Notes: generated by a model from the sequence alone, not told the origin. A stretch of DNA of 43,761 bases from JAVBPA01 sp031549925 (GCA_031549925.1 JAVBPA010000050.1:1-43761); one strand, 5' to 3'. Counted from the stretch's first letter, positions 17,062 through 26,159 are shown. Made by a program: numbers and translations.

Positions 17062-17778
17062 AAGATTTTCTCCAAAATAATATTTTTTTTTATAAAATTG
17101 AATGGAATAAAGTTTTTTCATAAAAAACAGTCTATATTATATATATTGCCTGTCCTATGATATAAATCATCCATAATGCTCAATAACTCAATTTTAAAAA
17201 ATAATAAGATTTATAAAAATAGATAACAGTCATGCTTTAAATTATTTTAATATTTCGCTGTTATATATTTAATCAAAATAAATAATACCCCACCGAGCCG
17301 TGTAAACCAGAAATTAAGAAACCCTGCTGACTGCAAGGTAGGTGTCCTCTCCCCAGATTCGTGCTCCCAGCGTCCCGATAAAAATATCGGGGAGGTCTGC
17401 ATACCCTCGTGGGGAAGCCCGGACTCCATTTATTCTTTGTGGGTTTAATTATCTGGCTTATCACAAACCAAGCAGGTTATCAAAAAATATATACTAAACC
17501 GGAAGACAAATTTTCAGCAAATACTTTTATACTAGTATATTTGAAAATATCTTATTATATTCAAAATTTTTTATATAAATATTATAACACAATAACATTT
17601 ATTTTAAAATAGAAAATATAGACAAAATCTAAAAACTTTTTTTGCGATATTAAATAAATCCAATGCAAAAACTTACAGATATAATACAAGAGCTATTAAA
17701 TTATATCAATAAAAAATTATTTTTATATATTATATATTGAAAACAGCTCCGCAGTATTAATACCTGCCATAATATTTT
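17062..17778. other. 717-bp intergenic region containing a GC-rich island
   Basis: This gap between two minus-strand genes is very AT-rich except for about 17285-17445, described separately as a candidate RNA. A possible minus-strand -10 (TATAAT, 17136-17141) could serve the lipoprotein gene. An inverted repeat ATAACAG/CTGTTAT (17223-17229 and 17258-17264) lies just left of the island. Nothing recognisable was seen in 17446-17778 apart from a small palindrome around GTATTAATAC near 17754. Confidence 0.6.
17285..17445. ncRNA. Candidate structured RNA of about 160 nt, class unknown (6S-like possible)
   Basis: The block is clearly GC-richer than its flanks and full of complementary segments. 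On the plus strand, CCCAC (17289-17293) can pair with GTGGG (17439-17443), GAGCCG (17295-17300) with CGGACTC (17420-17426, one bulge), GGTA (17337-17340) with TACC (17402-17405), and CCCGATA with TATCGGG (17374-17380 and 17385-17391, loop AAAA). The whole can fold as a long, bulged hairpin with a large internal loop, the general shape of 6S RNA. Conserved cores of SRP RNA, RNase P RNA, tmRNA and 5S rRNA are not present. The strand is uncertain: no strong promoter or U-tract settles it. Small ORFs crossing it are not believable proteins. Confidence 0.5.
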
Positions 17779-18105
17779 TTATTCTTCGTCCTCTTCTTCG
17801 TATTCTTCGTCCTCTTCTTCTTCATCTTCGTCGTAATCAATTTCTCCGAACAGTTCATCATCAAATATATCTGCTACACGATCAAATTCATCATCATCGT
17901 TTATAGTAACAAGAGTTTCTTCGCCCGATTCATCAAGTTCGACTTTTAATATAACATATTCTTCGTCATCATTTTCGCTTATCGGAACAAGCGCCAGATA
18001 TGTTGAACCTTCAATTTCACGGCTGCCGAGAAGTTCGAATTGATTCTCATTTCCGTCCTCATCCGTTAAAGTATATATCTCGTCATTGTAGAGATTATCC
18101 GCCAT
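17779..18105 (-). CDS. DUF1292 (YrzB-like) acidic protein
   Basis: This 108-residue protein has the DUF1292 core near its start (NDEIYTLTDEDGNENQFELL, then a strand-rich segment with YLALVP and YVILKVE) and an Asp/Glu-rich C-terminal tail. DUF1292 proteins are widespread in Firmicutes and of unknown function. The frame is open 21 codons upstream, but GGAGGAATATTTACT before the ATG at 18105 decides the start. It is usually found near alaS-yrrL; that context is missing here. Confidence 0.85.
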   Translation of the reverse strand: MADNLYNDEIYTLTDEDGNENQFELLGSREIEGSTYLALVPISENDDEEYVILKVELDESGEETLVTINDDDEFDRVADIFDDELFGEIDYDEDEEEEDEEYEEEDEE

Positions 18106-18309
18106 AGTAAATATTCCTCCGTAATTATAATAATTTACATAAGTAAAAAAATTTATACTATAATACAAAAACCTTATAATAACCCGTAAAAAGCTTTAAT
18201 ACAAACCAATACAACCAAATAAAAGCTTGAATACATCGGTTCAATTTGTTTTTTTGCAGACTATTTAAAGTTTTTAATATAAGTACATAATAATCATTAT
18301 ATTTAGCAT

Positions 18310-18338
18310 ATTTTATAATGACCGTGCTATATTGTCAA
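18310..18338 (-). promoter_or_regulatory. Sigma-A promoter for the DUF1292 gene
   Basis: On the minus strand a perfect TTGACA (18333-18338) is followed after 17 bp by TAAAAT (18310-18315). It lies just past the stop of the radical SAM gene, so the DUF1292 gene has its own promoter and a leader of about 200 nt. Confidence 0.65.
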
Positions 18339-18369
18339 CCTTTTTATATAAATTTTATGCAAAAATAAT

Positions 18370-19932
18370 TTATTTGTTATTATTTTTTTTGCGTTTTCTA
18401 ACTTTTAAATTTCTAAGTTTTAAATAAAAGTCAGGGAAACGGTTGAGCAATATTCTTTTTAGCTTCTTTTTGATATTATCGGACATATCGCTAGTGAAAA
18501 CCAAAAATCTTCTCGGAGTAAAAGGTCCGCAAAACCAAAAGTCAAGCCACTTTTCATAAATACCGCCGATCTTACCGTGTACAAAAGCCCATTTATAGCG
18601 TTTAACATAGTACATGAAAAAATTTGCCACAAATAAAACTTCATGCTCGGGAAATTGTTTTTGTTTTAGGGGAACACGGCAGTCAGGAGCAATTATATCC
18701 GGGACAAAACCGGCTTCTTTCGCTATGTCATGCAATACCGTCATCGGATAAGGATAAAATATATTCGGAATTATTCTGTCGCTTTTCAGTTTCGCGTTTA
18801 ATTTAACAGTTTTTAACGCGCGTTTCAAATCTTCAAAAGGAAGACCAATGATATTGTAAGTAAGAACGGTTATTCCGTATTTATGAAACCATTCGCTGGC
18901 GTTTATCATCATTTCGTCTGTCATAATACGTTTCAAATATTTAGTCCGTATTTCGTAATCTCCGCTCTCGACTCCCAAATCTATTGTATAACATCCTGCT
19001 TCTTTTAATCTTCTGACGGCATCCTCTGTCAATACATCAAAACGTAGATTACATGTAAACGGCAAATTAATTTCTTCTTTATACTTAACAATAAACTCGT
19101 CGAACCAATCAGGGTACATATTGAATATCGCATCACGGAAGTTTAAATATTTAATATTAGGGTGCTTTTCGAGAAGAGTTTTTAAATATAATATGCTGTT
19201 TTCATGAGACCGGAACCTTGCAAATTTTTTTCTGTTAGGATAAACATTCCTAAACTGCGAATTTCCGCAGTATGTACAAGAAAAAAGGCAGCCCCTGCTC
19301 ATCATTACAATAGCGGTGTTAATTTTAGAACTCTCTAAATTATCATAATCAAAAAGATCAAAATCCGGAATCGGCAATCTTTCCAAATCGTCAAACAAAG
19401 GCCGTATCGGATTTTTTTTAAATGTACCGTCTTGTAATTTGAAATATATACTTTCTGTATCGGTATAATCCAATCCCGCAGTCATTTTATCGCATAATTC
19501 AAGTTCCGCGTATTCTCCGTCGCCGACACAAACTGCGTCAACCCCATCAATCGCTAAAACTTCATCTGGAACTAGTGTTACATGATAACTTCCGCAAATG
19601 ACAAAAACATCGGGGCATATTTCTTTTGCCCATTTTATATAATTCTGCGAATCGGGGAAAGCTGTAGTACGGATAGAAAACCCGATAATATCATATAACC
19701 CTTTTATATTTTTATTTTCAAGTGAGGTCAGTTTATCTTTGAATTGCTTTTCGTTATGCAAAAATAGAAGATGCATTAATTCGACACTGTGACCGCTGTT
19801 TTTAAGAACCGCCGAGATAGAAGCTAATCCCTCGCTGTAGTTACCTCCCGAAGTTCTTTCAATACAGTCACGGTCTGTATAATCGGGATATACCAAAAGC
19901 ATACGCGCTTTTTTACCGTTTAAATTCTTCAT
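18370..19932 (-). CDS. B12-binding-domain radical SAM protein
   Basis: This 520-residue protein has an N-terminal cobalamin-binding-like Rossmann domain (about 12-145; ARMLLVYPDYTD, VFVICGSYHVTLVPDEVL) and a radical SAM barrel (about 205-400) with the 4Fe-4S motif C215-x3-C219-x2-C222 (RGCLFSCTYC). The DxHxxG cobalamin lower-ligand motif is not seen, so cofactor binding may be base-off without a His ligand or absent. The family covers methyltransferases and other radical chemistry on peptides, lipids or cofactors; neighbours give no clue to substrate. The C-terminal 110 residues are basic and aromatic. It is probably monocistronic. Confidence 0.82.
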   Translation of the reverse strand: MKNLNGKKARMLLVYPDYTDRDCIERTSGGNYSEGLASISAVLKNSGHSVELMHLLFLHNEKQFKDKLTSLENKNIKGLYDIIGFSIRTTAFPDSQNYIKWAKEICPDVFVICGSYHVTLVPDEVLAIDGVDAVCVGDGEYAELELCDKMTAGLDYTDTESIYFKLQDGTFKKNPIRPLFDDLERLPIPDFDLFDYDNLESSKINTAIVMMSRGCLFSCTYCGNSQFRNVYPNRKKFARFRSHENSILYLKTLLEKHPNIKYLNFRDAIFNMYPDWFDEFIVKYKEEINLPFTCNLRFDVLTEDAVRRLKEAGCYTIDLGVESGDYEIRTKYLKRIMTDEMMINASEWFHKYGITVLTYNIIGLPFEDLKRALKTVKLNAKLKSDRIIPNIFYPYPMTVLHDIAKEAGFVPDIIAPDCRVPLKQKQFPEHEVLFVANFFMYYVKRYKWAFVHGKIGGIYEKWLDFWFCGPFTPRRFLVFTSDMSDNIKKKLKRILLNRFPDFYLKLRNLKVRKRKKNNNK

Positions 19933-20387
19933 TATTTACCGTTATTCGACAATCTTTTTTATACTATAATTTTTATATTTACGATTTTATATTATTTTTT
20001 ATTTTTTATGTATTGCGATTCTTTGCGCATAAAAATAATTATATTCATACATAAAACATAAAAAGAAATTTTTTTTACGATAATACACAAAAGATTATAA
20101 CGCATATAATATAAAATGTCAATAAAATTTATAGCTTCACCCTTTACAAGGAGTTATTTATATTATATAATACAATAATAATTAAAATTTTTTTATATGA
20201 TTATATATTAAAATTTTTGCAAATGATATAAATTAAATATTATCGTGATTTAGAGCAGTAATATAAAAATCAAATCACACAAAAATTTTTAAAAGCTTTT
20301 GTAAAACAAAAGCATAGATGATAAAACAATTATATTTTTACGCTTTTTTGTTTTAAAAAATACATATATGTATATGGTGCGATTATT
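19933..20387. other. 455-bp divergent intergenic region upstream of cysE
   Basis: This AT-rich gap separates the divergent radical SAM gene and cysE. It contains one clear hairpin, GCTTTTGT-AAA-ACAAAAGC (20295-20313), about 75 nt before cysE. No T-box signature (AGGGTGG and GCG) was found, although cysteine T-boxes are common before cysE-cysS in Firmicutes. Promoters for both genes must lie here but none is close to consensus. Confidence 0.6.
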
Positions 20388-21059
20388 ATGGTAGAACAGT
20401 TATTATCTTTTTTTAATGAACTTGGAAATGATATAAAAATCATACGTGAACGAGATCCTGCGGCAAAAAACTCTGTTGAAATTGCTTTGCTTTATTCGGG
20501 TTTCCACGCTTTGATAGCGTACCGCCTGGCTCATCCGCTTTATGAACGCAAACAATTTTTCGCCGCAAGATTTATAAGCCAGACTGCGCGTTTTATAACC
20601 GGAATAGAAATACATCCAGGAGCAAAAATCGGTAAGGGATTGTTTATTGATCACGGAACTGGAGTTGTTATCGGCGAAACTGCGGAAATCGGGGACAATT
20701 GTACAATTTATCAGGGGGTTACATTAGGGGGAACGGGAAAAGATATCGGAAAACGCCACCCCACAATCGGCAATAACGTCATGGTAGGTGCGGGAGCAAA
20801 AGTTCTCGGTCCTTTCAAAATAGGTGATAATTCAAAAATAGCCGCAAACGCCGTAGTTCTGGAAGCTGTTTCAGAAAACAGCACTGCCGTAGGTATACCC
20901 GCTAGAGTCGTGAAACGTTCGGGAGAAAAAGTCGTAAATTCCAATTTCGATCAGGTTCATATTCCGGATCCTCTTTCACAGGAATTATGTAAACTTCAAT
21001 TAAAAATAGAACGGCTTGAAAACCAAATAAAAGAACTTGAAAATAAATTACACGAATGA
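20388..21059 (+). CDS. cysE: Serine O-acetyltransferase
   Basis: This 223-residue protein is the short, Gram-positive type. A helical N-terminal region precedes a left-handed parallel beta-helix of hexapeptide repeats (GIEIHPGAKIGKGLFIDHG onward), with the catalytic region FIDHGTGVVIGE and LGGTGKD, and GIPARVV closing the helix. It makes O-acetylserine from serine and acetyl-CoA, the first step to cysteine. A coiled C-terminal tail (LCKLQLKIERLENQIKELEN) extends past the catalytic core. cysS follows 10 nt downstream, a common Clostridia and Bacilli pair. The ATG has only a weak Shine-Dalgarno. Confidence 0.93.
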   Translation: MVEQLLSFFNELGNDIKIIRERDPAAKNSVEIALLYSGFHALIAYRLAHPLYERKQFFAARFISQTARFITGIEIHPGAKIGKGLFIDHGTGVVIGETAEIGDNCTIYQGVTLGGTGKDIGKRHPTIGNNVMVGAGAKVLGPFKIGDNSKIAANAVVLEAVSENSTAVGIPARVVKRSGEKVVNSNFDQVHIPDPLSQELCKLQLKIERLENQIKELENKLHE

Positions 21060-21069
21060 GAGAACAAAA

Positions 21070-22470
21070 ATGAAGTTTTATAATTCGCTCACTAGACAAA
21101 GAGAAGAATTTATTCCCCAAAAAGGAAATGATGTATATATATATAGCTGCGGACCTACAGTTTATAATTACGCGCATATCGGAAATTTCCGCACATATAT
21201 ATTTATGGATTTGCTGAGACGTTCTCTAAAATGGAACGGTTATAAACTTCATCATGTCATGAACATAACAGATGTAGGACATCTTGTTTCTGACGGTGAT
21301 GAGGGTGAGGATAAAATGGCAAAAACCGCGCGTGAACAAGCAAAAACACCTTGGGAAATCGCAGAATACTATACTAAAATATTCATGCGTGATATTGAAC
21401 GTTTAAATATTGAAAAGCCTGAGATTATAGCACATGCTACCGATCATATACCAGAAATGATTGCTTTCGTTTCCGGTCTTGTCGAACGCGGATATGCGTA
21501 TGAAACAAGCGACGGTATTTATTTTGATGTGTTAAAATTTTCCGAATACGGTATGTTGTCGGGGAATAAGCTTGAAGAACAAAAAGCCGGCGCGCGTGTT
21601 GAAATAAATGATGAAAAACATCATCCGGCAGATTTTGCTGTTTGGAAAAAAGCTCCGAGAGAACACATCATGCAATGGGAATCCCCTTGGGGTATGGGTT
21701 ATCCCGGATGGCACATCGAATGTTCGGCAATGGGACTTAAATATCTCGGCGAATATTTTGATATACACACCGGAGGAGTCGACCATATTCCGATACACCA
21801 CGAGAACGAAATAGCGCAGACATGCGGGCTTCTTGGACACCCCGCGGCTAAGTATTGGCTGCATGGTGAATTTATGCTTGTTGACGGCGGTAAGATGTCT
21901 AAATCCCTAAATAATGTTTACACATTGGATCAATTGAATGATCTTGGATACAAACCCTGTGATTTCAGATATTTTTGTTTAAACGCACACTACAGGCAAA
22001 AATTAAACTTTACGTTCGAAGGTTTAAACGCCGCAAAAAAATCTCTTTCGAATTTAAAAAATGCTTTGTTAAATCACAAAAATAAACCGGTAACAGAAGA
22101 AACAACCGCTGTAAGCGAAAAATATTACGCAGAGTTTTGCGAAGCTGTATCGGACGATTTAAATATTCCCCGTGCGCTCGGAATCGTTTGGAATCTAGTT
22201 AAATACGAAACAAAATCGCAGACAATTTACGATAAAATAATGGAAATGGATAAAATATTAGCTGTTAATTTAGATGTAATTTGTGAGGATGTTCCGGAAG
22301 ATACCGTAGACGATGATTTATCAAAAATAATTGAAGAAAAAATAAAAATGAGAGCGGATGCTAAAAAACAAAAAAATTATTCTGAAGCCGATAATATACG
22401 AAGCGAACTCGAAAGTATCGGAATTATTTTAACAGATACACCTGCCGGTACTACTTGGAAGAAAAAATAA
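21070..22470 (+). CDS. cysS: Cysteinyl-tRNA synthetase
   Basis: This 466-residue class I synthetase has the zinc and HIGH-type signature SCGPTVYNYAHIGN near its start and KMSKS at residues 275-279, with the expected GWHIECSAMG and HTGGVDHIPIHHENE active-site segments. It charges tRNA-Cys. The frame is open 11 codons upstream inside cysE, but GAGAG before this ATG and alignment with family N-termini (KFYNSLTRQREEF) set the start. It is co-transcribed with cysE, coupling cysteine synthesis to its use. Confidence 0.95.
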   Translation: MKFYNSLTRQREEFIPQKGNDVYIYSCGPTVYNYAHIGNFRTYIFMDLLRRSLKWNGYKLHHVMNITDVGHLVSDGDEGEDKMAKTAREQAKTPWEIAEYYTKIFMRDIERLNIEKPEIIAHATDHIPEMIAFVSGLVERGYAYETSDGIYFDVLKFSEYGMLSGNKLEEQKAGARVEINDEKHHPADFAVWKKAPREHIMQWESPWGMGYPGWHIECSAMGLKYLGEYFDIHTGGVDHIPIHHENEIAQTCGLLGHPAAKYWLHGEFMLVDGGKMSKSLNNVYTLDQLNDLGYKPCDFRYFCLNAHYRQKLNFTFEGLNAAKKSLSNLKNALLNHKNKPVTEETTAVSEKYYAEFCEAVSDDLNIPRALGIVWNLVKYETKSQTIYDKIMEMDKILAVNLDVICEDVPEDTVDDDLSKIIEEKIKMRADAKKQKNYSEADNIRSELESIGIILTDTPAGTTWKKK

Positions 22471-22512
22471 TATTTAAATATATTTTATCTTTTAAGTATA
22501 TTAATAATAAAA

Positions 22513-24015
22513 ATGAAAATTAAATATATTAACTTTATCATAATAATAACAGCGGCAATGATTTTTTCGTCTTGCGGTTTGATAATAATAAATAAAGGCG
22601 ATAACGAAAGCGATAATACAACTGCGGAGACAAAGGATATAACGGAAAAAACAACAGATATATATACATCGTCCGATGGTCAAACCGTTTATCCTGTGAC
22701 AACCGAAAACGGACAGACTATAGCTAAATCGTACTTGAAAACATTAGTCAACCGAAATTTCGGGGGTATCGGTGTAGTCATAATTTCTATTGACGATCAT
22801 TTTTTAATTCCTGACGGCAGCGAAAATATTATTTCAACTCATGTTTACGAACGTAATAAAATGGTTGAAAATAAATATAATACAATAGTTATCAGCGAAA
22901 AAACTTCATCTGTAGATACTATGTATGATTCTGTAGTAAAATCTATTAATTCCGGAATGTACCTGGCTGATATGCTGGCTATACCATCGGATTACCTCGG
23001 AAAATTTGCATTAAACGGACTGCTGTTGAATTTAAATTCGCTCCCGTTTACAGATTTTGAATGTGACTATTATAATACAGAAGCAATACAGCAAATGTCT
23101 GTCGGTTATAATATTTACGCTTCAGCCGGAGCTTTGACAGAATATCCCGGGTATTGTTATCTGATGTTCTATAACAGAAACCTCGCGGAAAAATATTTCG
23201 GCGGATTTGATATATATGAATGTGTTGAATCGGGTGAATGGACATGGGATAATTTTCTTAAACTATGTATTAATATAAAAGAAACTTTCGATTTGGAAAA
23301 ATCGGATTTATTTACCCACAGTTCCGCTTTAACCGACGAAACTTTGATTGATTTAATGTTTTTATCAACCGGTCAGCATTATACCGACGCAGCATACGGC
23401 AAAATACCGCAGTTAATTTACAACACATCACAAACTTTTGATATTATAGAAAAAGCGAAGCTTTTATTATCAAATACCTCGGGATATGCAAATAATGATT
23501 ACCCTTTAAATGAAACCGCCGGATTATTTAATAACGGAAAAGTTTTATTTTATATAAACAGTTTAAATTCCGCGCAATGGTTTTCCGGAATGAAAGATTC
23601 ATGGGGTATGTTACCTATCCCAAAATTGACTTCTATGCAAAGTTACTACACTTCATATAATGATAAATCAATTCCGGTCATATCTGTAGTTTCCGGAACC
23701 ACTGTCGAAAACAACGGATTGTTTTTACAAGCTATGAACGCTTCTTCGTACCAGTATATAAACCAAGCTTATTTTTCTGATATTATAAATAATTATATAC
23801 GAGATAACAGTTCAATTCTCATGCTTCCCTATATAACGCAAAAATTCAATTACGATTTTGCTTACATGTTCGGAGGCGAAATACAACAGTTGAAACTCGG
23901 TACTTACGATTTAGTAAGAAATACCGTATTAGGCAATAAATCTTTTGAAAAAAATTATACTAATTATCAAAAGACATTATCAACTCAGCTTGAAAAAACA
24001 TTCAATATGTATTAA
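22513..24015 (+). CDS. Extracellular solute-binding-like lipoprotein (divergent paralog 3)
   Basis: This 500-residue lipoprotein has a hydrophobic N-terminus ending in IFSSC (lipidated Cys 21), then a long Thr/Asp/Glu-rich linker. The body has the layout of a family 1 solute-binding protein: YLMFYNRNLAEKYFGG, ESGEWTWDNFLKLC, WGMLPIPKL and QAMNASSYQYINQAYF. It is the most divergent of the three paralogs and lacks the calcium-loop-like motif and the RDEESSD block. No permease is nearby. It starts 42 nt after cysS and may be read through from it. Confidence 0.78.
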   Translation: MKIKYINFIIIITAAMIFSSCGLIIINKGDNESDNTTAETKDITEKTTDIYTSSDGQTVYPVTTENGQTIAKSYLKTLVNRNFGGIGVVIISIDDHFLIPDGSENIISTHVYERNKMVENKYNTIVISEKTSSVDTMYDSVVKSINSGMYLADMLAIPSDYLGKFALNGLLLNLNSLPFTDFECDYYNTEAIQQMSVGYNIYASAGALTEYPGYCYLMFYNRNLAEKYFGGFDIYECVESGEWTWDNFLKLCINIKETFDLEKSDLFTHSSALTDETLIDLMFLSTGQHYTDAAYGKIPQLIYNTSQTFDIIEKAKLLLSNTSGYANNDYPLNETAGLFNNGKVLFYINSLNSAQWFSGMKDSWGMLPIPKLTSMQSYYTSYNDKSIPVISVVSGTTVENNGLFLQAMNASSYQYINQAYFSDIINNYIRDNSSILMLPYITQKFNYDFAYMFGGEIQQLKLGTYDLVRNTVLGNKSFEKNYTNYQKTLSTQLEKTFNMY

Positions 24016-24147
24016 TATTATAAACCATATAAGGTCATGTTTTTTGCTTGAAATAATAACATTAAAAATATATAATTAGGTGTATGCTTTTTTTATACAG
24101 TTTTCTTATTATATATTTAATATATTAGATCTTTTTGGTGATTTTTT

Positions 24148-25221
24148 ATGAATTTATCAAGTGCTTCTCCAAACAAAAATAATTTTGAATTTACTTCTGA
24201 ATATATATTTGAAGACGATATTAATAAATTTGTCGTAAACAAGCGTGACAGCGACAACGACCTTTTTATGTATTCTCTCGAATCATTGACGGCTGATGAT
24301 ATTGCTCCGCCGCCCCCCCAGCAAAAATTTTCTATCCAGGATTTTTTATTAAAAAGTATCAGAAGTATTTTGTATTTTATAAGCATTACAATATTTGTAA
24401 TAAGTTTAATTTCGATAATTAATTCCCTGTATAATTATAAACGCGGTGACGATATTTACGCTTCACTTGCCGATGATTTTTTCAGCGATGATTTATTTGA
24501 TACAGGAGAAGGTCCTGTACTTCGTTTGCAAAAATCAAAAAAAGCCATTGAATCATTAACTTATTTGCAATCTCTAAACAACGAACAAATTAATTCCGAA
24601 GAAAATACTACCTCCGGTCAAAACAACGGTTATAATATCGAATTCGAAAAAATAAAAGCAAAGCTTAATAATTTCAAAGAAAAAAATAACGATTTAGCCG
24701 GATGGATTACAATTGAAAACACGAATATAAATTATCCGATAGTTCAATATACAGATAACGATTATTATTTAAACCACGCTTTTACCGGAGAGTATTTACC
24801 GGCAGGATCGATTTTCATTGATTCCAAATGCAATAAAAATATAATTAAAAATTATAACACTGTAATCTACGGACATAACATGACAAACGGTTTAATGTTC
24901 AATCATGTTACAAAATATTTGGACGAAAGCTTTTTTAACGATAATCCGTATATAAAGATATCTACACCTGACGGTATTTATACATATATTGTTTTTTCGA
25001 TATATCAAACCGATATGTATTATTCATACATTACAACCGATTTTTATACACGTGAATCGTTTGTAGAATTCGCTTACGAAATGAAAAATAATTCATTATA
25101 TCAACGTGATGATATAGAATTTACCATTAACGATCGTATAATCACTTTATCGACATGTACAAATGGTTATTTTACAAACCGGTATTGCTTGCAGGCGAAA
25201 TTGGTTGAAGTGATAAATTAA
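24148..25221 (+). CDS. Class B sortase with long cytoplasmic extension
   Basis: This 357-residue transpeptidase has a C-terminal sortase domain with catalytic H243 (VIYGHNMTNG), C337 in the TLSTC motif and R345 (TNGYFTNRYC). The spacing and TLSTC fit class B. Sortases attach surface proteins to peptidoglycan or pilin subunits by cleaving a C-terminal sorting signal. One membrane segment (about 71-93) is preceded by about 70 cytoplasmic, acidic residues including PPPPQQ, longer than in standard SrtB. A linker of about 100 residues follows the membrane segment. No protein in this window carries an evident LPxTG/NPxTN-type sorting signal, so the substrate is elsewhere. Confidence 0.88.
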   Translation: MNLSSASPNKNNFEFTSEYIFEDDINKFVVNKRDSDNDLFMYSLESLTADDIAPPPPQQKFSIQDFLLKSIRSILYFISITIFVISLISIINSLYNYKRGDDIYASLADDFFSDDLFDTGEGPVLRLQKSKKAIESLTYLQSLNNEQINSEENTTSGQNNGYNIEFEKIKAKLNNFKEKNNDLAGWITIENTNINYPIVQYTDNDYYLNHAFTGEYLPAGSIFIDSKCNKNIIKNYNTVIYGHNMTNGLMFNHVTKYLDESFFNDNPYIKISTPDGIYTYIVFSIYQTDMYYSYITTDFYTRESFVEFAYEMKNNSLYQRDDIEFTINDRIITLSTCTNGYFTNRYCLQAKLVEVIN

Positions 25222-25250
25222 AATAATAAATAAAAAATTTGGGGTCTTCT

Positions 25251-25982
25251 ATGAAATTATCGATTATAATTCCAATTTATAATGAATCGAAAATAATTGA
25301 AAATACAATTGATACTTTAAAAAATTATATTGATACTATAGAAGATTTTGCAACAGAAATAATATTTGTTTCAGACGGATCGACCGACGGTTGTGAAAAA
25401 AAAGCAAAAGAATCAATTGGAAACGATAAAAGATTTATTATAACGGGATATAGCGATAACCGCGGGAAAGGAAGCGCGGTTCGTTTCGGAATACTAAAAG
25501 CAACCGGTGATTTCCGGGTTTATACAGATTGCGATTTAGCATATGGATATGAAATTATAGGTACTATTGTCCGTTTGTGCCGCGATAATAACTATGATAT
25601 AGTTATCGGTTCCCGAAATTTAGATCCGCACGGACATGATGGTTATACTTTCATACGCCGCTTTGTTTCAAAAATTTATATAAAACTTATATCGGTAACA
25701 GCAGGATTTAAAAATTCAGATTCGCAAAGCAGCATAAAATGTTTTTCAGCAAGAGCAGCGGAGGACATATTTTCAAATTGCGAAATAAACCGGTTTGCTT
25801 TCGATCTCGAAGCTTTAATTATAGCCGGAAAAATCGGTTATAAAATAAACGAATATCCTGTGCGTATTATAAATCACAACGAAAAAGAATCAAAAGTGCA
25901 TTTAATTAAAGATACTTTCCAAATGCTCGGAGATATCAGAAAAATAAAAAGGAGAACAAAAAATATAAAAAAGAAAATATAA
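25251..25982 (+). CDS. Glycosyltransferase family 2, dolichyl-phosphate-sugar-synthase-like
   Basis: This 243-residue GT-A enzyme has the GT2 start LSIIIPIYNESKIIENTID, the nucleotide-binding FVSDGSTDG, NRGKGSAVRFGI and the metal-binding D-x-D in YTDCDLAY. The pattern matches dolichyl-phosphate beta-glucosyltransferase and bacterial undecaprenyl-phosphate sugar synthases. No C-terminal membrane helices are present, unlike GtrB-type enzymes. A TTG four codons upstream is in frame, but GGGG sits correctly before the ATG at 25251. It starts 29 nt after the sortase gene, suggesting a shared envelope role. Donor and acceptor are unknown. Confidence 0.85.
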   Translation: MKLSIIIPIYNESKIIENTIDTLKNYIDTIEDFATEIIFVSDGSTDGCEKKAKESIGNDKRFIITGYSDNRGKGSAVRFGILKATGDFRVYTDCDLAYGYEIIGTIVRLCRDNNYDIVIGSRNLDPHGHDGYTFIRRFVSKIYIKLISVTAGFKNSDSQSSIKCFSARAAEDIFSNCEINRFAFDLEALIIAGKIGYKINEYPVRIINHNEKESKVHLIKDTFQMLGDIRKIKRRTKNIKKKI

Positions 25983-25998
25983 AATAAATTTATAGATT

Positions 25999-26072
25999 AA
26001 AAGATTTTCGATAAAAAATAACAGATTTGATATAGCTGTCTGTTGAATTATTATAGAAAATCTTTTTTATTT
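25999..26072 (+). terminator. Terminator-like inverted repeat after the glycosyltransferase gene
   Basis: An 11-bp stem AAAAGATTTTC/GAAAATCTTTT (25999-26009 and 26056-26066) encloses an inner AACAGA/TCTGTT hairpin and is followed by a T-rich run. It is AT-rich but well placed 16 nt after the stop. Confidence 0.5.
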
Positions 26073-26119
26073 TAAAGGTTTTTCAATTGTATTGCAAATT
26101 TTGAAATTTAAAAAAAACA

Positions 26120-26159
26120 TATAAAAATAAACGGGGAAATTTCTTTTGGAAATTTCCCC
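26120..26159 (-). terminator. Rho-independent terminator of the seven-gene transport operon
   Basis: A perfect 11-bp stem GGGGAAATTTC/GAAATTTCCCC with a 5-nt loop (26133-26159) is followed on the minus strand by GTTTATTTTTATATG. It lies about 95 nt past the stop of the last permease gene. Confidence 0.8.

Noticed and set aside
17285..17445. SRP RNA, RNase P RNA, tmRNA or 5S rRNA
   Set aside because: The conserved cores I know for these (for example the SRP GGAA-loop hairpin and the RNase P GAGGAAAGTCC start) are not present; only a short AGTCCGGGC resemblance exists on the minus strand.
17247..17464. Two overlapping small minus-strand reading frames across the GC-rich island
   Set aside because: No Shine-Dalgarno, unlike any protein known to me, and they follow an RNA-like block of paired segments; kept as RNA instead.
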